Shown piece by piece: positions 20,910-29,958 of a stretch of 64,000 nt of DNA (position 1 is the first letter of the stretch; every line of letters begins with the position of its first letter). Location: the NCBI GenBank assembly GCA_973895155.1, contig OZ316897.1, forward strand, positions 558,001-622,000. The letters are read 5' to 3'. The position numbers and the translations under genes were made by a program. The notes beneath the pieces are model-generated. The model searched no databases. It worked only from the letters and a program-made list of their open reading frames with translations, and was not told the origin of the DNA. Source of the stretch: Marsupella aquatica (lineage: Eukaryota; Marchantiophyta).

Positions 20910-22244
20910 CAATCATCGGCTATCTCTTCTACCCTACAAAGAGATATTAGGGATTTGGTGGAGAGTTGGGAACCACAGCTTGGCCCTAAGTTGACAGGGG
21001 AGGAGAGACGTCGCATGCATCGATTCCTGAAGAGTTATTGGAATTGTTTTGCATTTAGCATGAAAGATATGGGGACATTAAAGGGTCCTGGTATTCAGAT
21101 TGAATTGGCTAGTGATGCGCCAATCTTTCATATCTGACCATACCGTTATAGTGACATGGAGAGAGCTCTGATTCAAAGCAGAACTCAAGATTTGTTGGAG
21201 GCTGGATTGGTGGAGATTTCATATGGGGAGTATGCATCTGCCATAGTGATGCCAGCCAAGAAGGATGTGCATGGCAATTACACAGATAGGCGCATGTGTG
21301 GTGATTATAGACCCATTAATCGCCAGACAAAATTTGATAGATATGCCATGCCCACACCTGAGGAGATCTTTGATGTTGTGGGGCATGCAAAGGTTTTCAG
21401 TTCATTGGATCTGAGGGCAGGGTACCATCAGCTTCCAATTAGGCATGCTGATAGGTCCAAGACAGCATTCTGGGGGAGTGATTCTTATGGCAAAGATCGT
21501 TTGTATCAGTGGTTATTCTTACCATTTGGGTTGAAGAATGCACCAGCTGAGTTCTAGAGAGTCATGGATCGAATCCTTGCAGGTTTGGATTTTGTCAGAT
21601 GTTATATTGATGATATTTTGGTCTATTCTTCTACTATGGAAGAACATTAGCAGCACTTGCAGATTGTGTTGGAGAGATTGAGAGCACATGGGTTGGAAAC
21701 TCCATCCTAGCAAGTGTAAGTTCTTCCAAGACCAGATTGAGTATTTGGGCCACACTATATACCCAGGGGGATTGGGTGTACAACAAACTAAAGTGGAGGC
21801 CATTACACAGATTCCTTGTCCTACTGATGTGAGCAGAGTTCATGCATTCTTGGGATTGGCGAGCTACTACAGGAGGTATGTTAAAGGATTTAGCCAGCTT
21901 GCTAAACCTTTAACCATACTCACTAAGTTGGATCAGGAATGGACTTGGGGTGATGACCAGGAGCATGCCTTTCAGGAGTTGAAGCAAAGGTTGGCATCAT
22001 CCCCTATTTTGAGAAGACCCATTTCAGGCAGACCATTTAAGCTACACACTGATTGGAGTGGAGTAGGACTTGGAGCAGTGCTGACTCAGAAAGATGATGA
22101 AGGGCATGAGTTTGTTGTGGCATATGCCAGTAGATCAAACAATTCAGCAGAAGCTAAGTATAGCTCTTATGAGGGAGAGTGTTTGGCAGCAGTGTGGGCT
22201 GTGGCACACTTTCGCTGTTACTTGTTTGGTAATCCTTTCACTTT
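20910..22244 (+). pseudogene. Gypsy reverse transcriptase and RNase H, truncated
   Basis: The RT domain shows LLEAGLVEISYGEYASAIVM, RMCGDYRPINRQT, FSSLDLRAGYHQL, LFLPFGLKNAP and the catalytic CYIDDILVYSS. It is followed by HPSKCKFF and the conserved FLGLASYYRRYVKGFS tether. RNase H begins at KLHTDWSGVGLGAVLTQ and is cut after HFRCYLFGNPFTF by CACTA-B at 22245. Stops or frameshifts occur at about 20907, 21135, 21555, 21650 and 21705. Several fit CAG-to-TAG or CGA-to-TGA changes. Domain order (RT then RNase H) and motif forms are Ty3/Gypsy. Confidence 0.92.
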
Positions 22245-22560
22245 CACTACAACACTATCGGCCGGTTTTGCGAAGACAATCTCATCACAACTAACAAGCC
22301 CCTGATTTTCATAATTCTGGCCATTGCGAACATACGCGCATCGCACCACCTTTGCACTTTGCGAACCTAATAACTTTGCACGCGGACCATCGCAACGGCA
22401 TTGCAACACCATGGCAAACTGCGAAGCTGAGAGGTTCGCAAGATTCAATACTTGTGCGATCCATTATACGTCGCATAAGGTTCGCAAACATACACGCACA
22501 CGTCCCGCACGGGCGTCGATATTTGAGAAGGATTTACCATCGCATCATATTTGCGAAATA
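22245..22560. repeat. CACTA-B left terminal and subterminal repeats
   Basis: Begins with the CACTA terminus and contains many GCGAACC, TTCGCAA and ATCGCA words in both orientations, equivalent to 8480-8788. Further clusters lie at 23690-23880 and 25150-25420. Confidence 0.75.
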
Positions 22561-23028
22561 TATTGGTTCAATTGTTTTGATGGGGATTGTATGACAAAGA
22601 GCGATACCGGTGATTTCAGAAGTTTGTGAACGGTTTTGATTAGAAAAGTGCGATCCTAGAAGTATCACAAAAACCCGACATATTTGGATCTGAAGTTCTG
22701 AAGTTAATTGACTCAAAAAGTGCGATGCCTTGGGGTTTATATTGTGCGATGGGAATGAGTTCTTAAAGGGTTTGCAAAATTATGATCACAGAGGATTCAA
22801 TACATTATTTGCGAGGGGTTTTCCTTGGGACCCAATGTGGAAGGCAAAATTGTTGTTTTATAAAATGGAAAAGCATGAACAAAATGATAGGGCTTCAAAG
22901 AACCCTATACATGGACAAGAGGGGGAAATATCTGATGCTAGGTCCGCCCTTCTAAACCTATGCTGCCTCTTCCTACCCTAAGCTCCGGCATGACAAGTCA
23001 CTCTCATGCATGTATCTCTACAAAATAA
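22561..23028. other. TNPA 3' flank of CACTA-B
   Basis: Equivalent of 8004-8480 in CACTA-A; no gene seen. It probably holds the TNPA 3' untranslated region and polyadenylation signals. Confidence 0.4.
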
Positions 23029-25063
23029 CTAGAATGGGCTCTTGCGGCTCCTCTTGGTTGGCTTCTTGGTTGGCTTCTTGCCCTTATCCTTCCAGGGATC
23101 CTGTTGGTGACGGGTGCATGATGGCCGTCGGCGCTCCTGCTCCTGCTGCTCCTCTGGCTCCTCCTGCCCCTCCTGCTCCTCCTCCTCATCCTCAGGGTCC
23201 TCCTCCTCCCCCTGGTCATCAACGTGTGCTGATGACACACGACTACCACCACTACCACGGTGGGAAGAACCTACCTCACGACTACTCCCCCCCGAGCACC
23301 ACTAGTACCAGGAGTAGCCCCCTCATCTTCATCACTATTGCTCACATCAGCACCCGACCCCTCAGGCTCATCCAAATCCTGCATCCATTACATATCATTA
23401 GTTTCCGCAAGACATAAAGGGTCACTCACAATGTTTGCATGCTAATCATATGGTTCACACTTAGACACTTACAGTAGCCAACTCGACATCTACCATCGCA
23501 AAGAGGTACTTTCGTCCATGCTCTATCGCCACCTCAATATGCTTTTTTGATATCTTCCTTTTGTACCTCTGATACTGCCATGGATAAAACCATTAAAATT
23601 GGTTAAATTTTCCCTTAAGCATACCCTATAGCCACAAGTGACGCCTAAATCCTCAACTACTAAACACAACCCAAAAAAATTTTAAAATTCAAATTTGCGA
23701 ACCTATAAGCATGGCAACTTGCGAACCACATTTTTTGCAAAGGCGTTGCGATGGAGTTTGCGATGCGCATTTGTTCGCAAAGGCATTGGAAAATTGAAAT
23801 GGAAAAAGTCCATGATAGACTTTGCGAGGGGTTTGTGAACAAATGCGCATCGCAACACCTTCGCAAACTGTGTTCCCGAGAGTTTTTAAAAATTTGCCAA
23901 AAATTCTAAGTGTCAGAGTTGCCCTAAACTAGTAACCAAGGAAGCATGCACAACAGCAAGAACATTCGGGGATGTCATTCACTTGCATTGCACAACTCTG
24001 AAAGGAATAGAGAGGTTAGGGAGGAGCAAAAGGCACTCACAAAGTGTGACTTGAGGCCGGGGAGCCTGCCTTGACCCAACTTGTGGACTGGATTGGGGGT
24101 GGATTTCACTCGTTTGGCTGCATCTGTGAAATGCTTGGGTGGCTTTCCCTCCTGGTCGGCCACCTTCTACATCTCAGCTACCTTCTGCTCAAGTGGCTTC
24201 AGGTCGTGGTCAGGGGGGAGCTTCCCAGCCTCCTTTGCTTTCAAGGCTCAATCTAGATTGCCCTTCCACTCTTCCAACTCGTGAGCTGCCTTAATTTGCA
24301 CCTCAATCTTGTAAAACAAATTCCAGATGTCCTCGGTGAAGTGGAGGGGTCTGCGCAAGTTCTTGTATGATCTCAAGTCTTTCAGGTGGGCTCTAATCTT
24401 CATCCTATCATGGTATCGCATTTGAGACATAGAATTTGAAATCTTATCTGCCAACCATTGCTCATCTATGTCAGGCCCATTGCGAAATGCCCTTGATTTG
24501 GTTGATGACCCTCTTTCGCTCTGCCTTCTCAATCTTCCCCCACTGCATGCATCGTGAGAAATTGCTTGTGATAATCTGCTTGATTGTGCTCTTAGCCCCT
24601 GCATACGCTAGCTCAGTTGGAGTCCCACTCGTCTCCAAGGCAATGAATGGAAGTTTTTTTCTTGCTTCCTCTTTCTGACATTGCTCCCCCTCTATTTTCG
24701 AATTGAATCTCTCTCCTCTCTTCTCTTCTGCTTCTCTAGGGCTTGAGGAGAGGTAACTCCTGACTTAGTTCTTTCCTCTCTCTTCCTTTTTTTCTCTCTA
24801 GCCTTCTCTTCAGCTGCGGCCCTCTCCTCCCCCTCTCTAGTAGCTTGTCCTGCTACAATCCCAGTTTGCAAAACCTGTCCAAGAATGGCACTCAAAGAGG
24901 CAAGCCCTGCTGGAGAATTGAGATTCACTTCTCCCAATTGTGCAGCACTGAGATGTTGGGCCACTAAGTCTGCCCAGGCATTCTTCTCTTTCTATGGATT
25001 TCCCCCATTGCCACTACCACTACCACTACCACCTTGCCCTCCACTCCCCTCACCGGTAGCCAT
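23029..25063 (-). pseudogene. TNPA-like accessory gene of CACTA-B, nonsense mutations
   Basis: Copy of the gene at 5958-8003, with the start ATG at 25063. Compared with CACTA-A it has a TAG in the N-terminal segment (GGNP then stop, near 24996), and a CAG-to-TAG stop in the basic coiled coil (near 24694). It also has a frameshift near 24490 (KDAFCNG becomes RAFRNG) and another stop near 24250. The acidic tail and the basic KKPTKKPTKRSRK end remain. The run of seven G that breaks exon 3 in CACTA-A is also here, near 23290. This copy cannot make the full protein, so CACTA-B would have depended on another copy. Confidence 0.72.
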
Positions 25064-25489
25064 AGCTCCCCTCTCTCATAGTCTCCCTCGTACTGTTGCG
25101 CGCGCCCCGGCCCTTCTCGTCTCGCTCAAAAACTGAAATGAGCCCGAATGCGAGCTCCCGCCGATGTTTACGCCGTTCAAAAACGGGTTTGCGATGACAT
25201 ACGCATGGGAAACTGCAAAGCCCGCGCCCTCACAAATAGTCTCGCAACTTGCGAGGCACTTCCGAATCTATTCCCTTCGCAAGGCCATCGCAACCCGTAG
25301 AAGACCCAAAAAATCGTTCTCGGCCTCTGTTTTTGCGAAGTAATTGCGAAGGCCGTAGGTTCGCCAAAAGATTCTCCAACTTGTGAAATAATTTGCGAGG
25401 CAGGTCTTATCGGTTTAGGGTTGGAAAACACTTTGGGGTGTCAAACGGCTATTAAGGTTTGTCAAACGACATTTAAGGTATGTTAAGTG

Positions 25490-26360
25490 CCCATAAGTTA
25501 ACATGGAAGGGGTGTCAATGGATGTTTGGGTTGTAAGGATAACTAGAATATAAGTTAACAAAGGTTTGGGTTTAATTAAAGGTTAGGTTTATATTTGGTG
25601 TTAATCTAGGAGTATTTGGTTTAATTAAGGGGGTTAAAACTTGGGTTAGGTTGGAATAAAAGGGTTGGGTTTAAATTAATGGGTTTGGCTTAGGGTTCAA
25701 GGTAGAGGTTTGCATTAGGTTGTGAGTAATTATAGGGGTTGGGTTTGGTTTTAGTTGAGGGGTTGAATTGTGGTTGTTTTTTAAAGGGATTGGGTTTGGT
25801 TTTTAGTTGGGGGGTTTAATTGTGGTTTTTTTAAAGGGGTTGGGTTTCTAATGTAAGTGTTTGGGTTGGGGTGTAACATGATATAGGGTTGGATTTGGTT
25901 CTAATTGAGGGGGTACAATTTTTGCTTAAGTTTTAAAAAAGGGCCTCAATTTAGGGGTTAGGGTGAAGTTTAGAATAACTATAGGGGTGGGGGTTGGCCT
26001 ATATAGGTAAAGTAAGGTGTAGATAGGGTAAGGGTTTTATATGTAATTGGGGGATTTGGGTTGGGTTTAGGGTAAAGGTTTGAATTTTTAATGAGGGATT
26101 TGGGTATTGGTTAGGATAAGGGTAAGGGTTTAGGGTGCTTGAGGGATTTGGGTTAGGTTTTAATGAAGGGTTTCATTTCATGGTTTGGGTTTAGGGTAGG
26201 GGTTTGGGTTTAGGGTAAAGGTTTGAATTTTTAATGAGGGATTTGGGTATTGGTTAGGGTGAGGGTAAGGGTTTAGGGTGATTGAGGGATTTGGGTTAGG
26301 TTTTAATGAAGGTTTCATTTCATGGTTTGGGTTTAGGGTAGGGTTTGGGTTACTTATATT
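25490..26360. promoter_or_regulatory. Degenerate telomere-like (TTTAGGG) tract, CACTA-B copy
   Basis: Equivalent of 4640-5500: GGTTTAGGGT and TTTGGGTT words with a partial internal duplication. It lies between the divergent TNPA and N-terminal/SET/tnp2 genes. Confidence 0.5.
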
Positions 26361-26786
26361 TCTTTCTCTATCTCATTAACATGGAGTGGAAAACTCTTTG
26401 GCGTTGTAGGGCACTTCCCCATGTTTTTAAAAGTTTTGGCTAATGCATGATAATGCCTTGCGAGAGCCCGGGCATCTGAAAGGTATAACGTTTTCTCATG
26501 CATTTCTAGTCATTGCTGTAAATATGGAGGGTTACAATCTATCATCCTTTTTTTCTGGTTCACCATAAGGCATGGCTTAATTCATTGTATATTGGCAGAT
26601 TTTTCCCTCCTTCTTCCAGATTTGGTTCATGAAATTTGAGCCACAAGATCCATCAAGGCATTGCTAAGCCCGGGTCTCATAAAGGTATTTTTCTGTCAAT
26701 TCTTTTTAATATGTTTAGGTAGGGATTATCAATGATGGTTTTGGTGAAGTTTTTACTAATCGCCTTCCAATTGCTATACTTGTCAG

Positions 26787-27020
26787 ATGTCTTCATCCTC
26801 TACAACTTCCACCACATCAGATTCCTCTTCCGATGAAGAAAGTCGTCCTCCTCCTCAGCCTGAACCAACCGTACGTCGACCTAGTGGTCCACCACGCCAA
26901 CTTTGTGGTTGTAAAAAATGTGTGGGGATGGTTGTCCAAAAGTCATATGTATGTGCGGAGCACATTGCTCGATATGGCCAACATCAAGGTCTTACACCGG
27001 GAGCTTCTTCATCTCGTATG
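26787..27020 (+). CDS. N-terminal exon with CxC zinc-binding motif (CACTA-B)
   Basis: An ATG at 26787 opens 78 codons ending at a GTGAGT donor (27021). The sequence matches CACTA-A 4240-4007 with very few changes. It contains a Ser/Thr/Asp-rich start, a Pro-rich part (RPPPQPEPT) and the Cys/His cluster LCGCKKCVG...CAEHIARYGQH. It splices in phase 0 to the acceptor before 27133, giving VSSRPTPTTPTPYVPSQG. It may serve as the shared first exon of both the SET and tnp2 products. Confidence 0.65.
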
Positions 27021-27132
27021 GTGAGTTGTAAACTTACTGTGATTTCCATTTTATTTTGTAAATCTTGCTAGGTAGCATAAAATAAAATTTGGGAGGTTCA
27101 TCACACTCACTTGGTTCCATTTCTTCCTATAG

Positions 27133-27948
27133 GTATCTAGTAGGCCTACACCCACTACACCAACACCCTATGTTCCCTCACAAGGAGTTCTAGATGCTAT
27201 AGGCTCGGCACTTTCACAAGCTTTTTGTTTAGTGGCAGCAGGGCAAGGTAGTGTTGGGACAATTCAGGGTGACGGTATTGTTACAAGAGGGAAAAAAAAG
27301 GTCAAAAAGACAGCCTAGAGGGGAAGTGGATCAGTACACTTGTAGGGTTGATGGTAGATGGGGCCCTTGTACCTTCACAGGGAAGTGTGTTCCTATCATA
27401 AAGGATTGGAACCCGGAGTGCCTTGGTTTGCCATGTGATATAACCTATGGTGAGGAGATAGAAGTTTGGGGAAGACGTTGGGTTGTCAAGAGTTCGACCC
27501 TAGGGGAGAGGCATGGGTATGGGATTTTCTCTTGTCAGGACATTATTGTGGATGATATGGGTGGAAAAGGGCGCTCTTCGGATGGACCAACGTTATTCCC
27601 GTATGGTGGACCCATTTACAAGAGGAGACATTGGAACATGATCCTTGTTCAACACCCTGAGTGGAAGACTTATGCATTGGACATGGATACTTTTGATGGT
27701 TGCACCAGAAAGTATTGTGACCAGCGTATAATAATGGTGATCCCATCCGTAGTGGGAATATTGCCGGTTTCATCAACAGTACTGTGGGGACCCGGCCTAA
27801 GCGTAGGAAAAATTGTGAATGGGTTTTTGTTGATGGTCCCCCTCCAGCCCTTTATGGGCAGAGATATCATCATGACCATTGTCTAGTTGTAGCTAATAGG
27901 ACCATTCTGGCTGGAGAGGAGTTGTTTACACATTATGAATGGGATTAG
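27133..27948 (+). pseudogene. SET-domain lysine methyltransferase-like exon inside CACTA-B
   Basis: The exon opens with VSSRPTPTTPTPYVPSQG and a hydrophobic helix. It loses frame at a run of eight A (about 27292-27299), then reads through a pre-SET-like region (YTCRVDGRWGPCTFTG, DWNPECLGLPCDITYGEE) into a SET domain. The order is RWVVKSST, GYGIFSCQDIIV, LFPYGGPIY, TYALDMDTFDG, NIAGFINSTVG, KNCEWVF, and GEELFTHYEWD then stop at 27946. These match the SET hallmarks: the GxG strand, the asparagine/NC region and the final GEEL..Y. A one-base deletion near 27732 (QRIIDGD becomes QRIIMV) splits the domain here, while CACTA-A is intact at that point but lacks the N-terminal SET part. There is no ATG in the SET frame. 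Histone lysine is the usual substrate of SET enzymes; the target here is unknown. Confidence 0.75.
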
Positions 27949-28098
27949 GATTACTTTAGGGACATGTATTATACGTTCATTGTATGTGAACGTATGTTTT
28001 GTAATGACATGTTCTTTTTATATTGTTAATAATATGTTTTGAGCACTACTATATTTGGAGTTAATTTCATTGTGAATGCTTTATTGTATTGTCTATAG

Positions 28099-29958
28099 AA
28101 TGTGCGGCCTAGTCAAGATATGTTGCCAAGGAGGTTGAGAGCTACATATCAAGAAATGGGCTTGCCACAAGACGGGGAAACATCATCAGCAGATTCCTCA
28201 TCAAGTGACAATGATAATGACAGTCCAGATGAAGGGGCACCTCGGACAGATTATGAGGTCATGCAAGACCAAGAGTCAGCCATGGATGACTTCATGACAA
28301 ATTGGTTTGGTGTAGACATTGGTGGTGAAGGAGGTGTCCCACCCAATGAAGCAGACCCTCCACCAAATGTTGCACATGATCCAAGGCCTCAACGTACACC
28401 TGAAGGACAAAAACAATGGGAAGAAGCTGAGGCACATGCTAGAACACCTATTTATGGGGGTGCTCGTTTGAATAGACTATCTGCCATCTTGGCATTGATG
28501 AATCTTCAGGCAAAATACAAGGCAAGCAATGCGCTACTATCGGATTTGTTTGCAATTTGCCATGATCTCTTGTTACCTAGTGAAAATGTGTTGCCAGGAA
28601 CTTGGAAGGAGGCAAAGAGGGTTCTATCATCCATTGGCATGGAATATCATATCATTCATGCTTGTGTGAATGACTGCATTCTCTATCATGAGACCAATGC
28701 CAGCGCAACTGAGTGTCCAATTTGTCAAGAGCCTCGATATGAAACCAACATGTTGATCTCAAAGGTGCCTAGAAAAGCTGTTCGTTGGTTTCCTATTATT
28801 CCTCGATTGTTGCACATGTACCGATGTTCTGACTTGGCAGAATTGATGGTATGGCATAAGACACATCGATCAGAGGCCGGTGTCATGCGGTTGCCAGTTG
28901 ATTCCCCCGCTCACAAGCATGTGGAGTCACAATGGCCAGAGTTTGCACGTGACCCTCGTCATGTGAGGTTGGGGTTGACATCAGATGGGGTAAGCCCACA
29001 CTCCCTTGGAGGGAAAGGGCGCCCTACTTCGGTTTGGCCGGTGGTTGTTATGAATTACAACCTTCCCCCATGGTTGTCCATGAAAAAGGGATTCTTATTG
29101 CTATCATTGATTATCCCAGGTCCATCTAAGGTAAAAAACATGGACACCTACTTGGCGCTCTTGGTTGGGGAACTCCATAAATTATGGGGGGGTGTATGGG
29201 CATATGATGGTCGGACAACTACAGGAGGGTTACCACGTGTCTTCCAATTGAAGGGAATCATTATGTGGACCATGCATGACTATCCAGGTGAGTGGTATGG
29301 ATTTGTATTTTTTTCATGTATTGGAGATCAAGTTTGTTTGGAAGGAAGTCCCTCTTTAATTCTATGTACATGAACTTTTCAATTCCTTTGACGCTAATTG
29401 AGAATGTTATTTTGTGAGCAGGGTTTGGGTTTGTTTCTGGGTTCCAAACTCAAGGGTACAAGGCATGCTCCACTTGTGGTCCAAGCCTTCACGATATGGC
29501 CAAGTACTCAAAATGGATGCACAAGATAATCTACCTTGGTCATACCAAGTTTCTTCCACTTGGGCATCACATGAGGTCTGACCCCCTTTTGTTTTCAAAC
29601 TTTGACATGATCAATGGTGATGAGCGTGAGATACCTGACCGCACAACATTTTTGTATTGGAAATCCGTAGCTGATAGGGTGGCAGACCCTGAAGATGCCA
29701 TGGGATTTTATGGTAGTGGATTGACAAGGTGGGGTATACTGGCCACTTTGCCCTATTGGCCTGAGTTGAAGATTCATCACTTGTTAGACCCCATGCATAT
29801 AGAAGGAAATGTTGGGAAGGCTTTGATCAAGCACTTTTATGGGGAAAAGAACATTAATTTTAGGGAGGCATGCCAGGATCTAGAACGACATCCAGATGTA
29901 TGGATAACAGTTGATGAATCCACAGGGATGGAACATCGTCCTTCAGCTCCATGGGTTT
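28099..29958 (+). pseudogene. TNP2: tnp2 transposase, N-terminal and central exons (CACTA-B)
   Basis: The exon 28099-29287 follows a CTATAG acceptor and contains an acidic N-terminus, the C-x2-C pair (TECPICQ), RLGLTSDGVSPH (first Asp), YNLPPWLSMKKG, LIIPGPSK and MWTMHDYPG (second Asp). An intron at 29288-29421 joins to 29422 (GFGFVSGFQTQGYKACSTC). It continues to HHLLDPMHIEGNV (third acidic site) and HRPSAPW, where the solo LTR at 29959 introduces an immediate stop. The rest resumes at 32003. Without the LTR it would match CACTA-A. It is classed as a pseudogene because of the LTR insertion only. Confidence 0.9.

Larger units (their letters stand above)
20193..22244 (+). mobile_element. Ty3/Gypsy retrotransposon, 3' half (methyltransferase C-terminus, RT, RNase H)
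   Basis: It begins exactly at the E1 target duplication and ends where CACTA-B begins (22245), in the middle of the RNase H domain. The matching 5' half lies at 38126-40899 on the opposite strand. Integrase, 3' polypurine tract and LTR are not in the window. Numerous in-frame stops make it non-functional. Confidence 0.85.
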
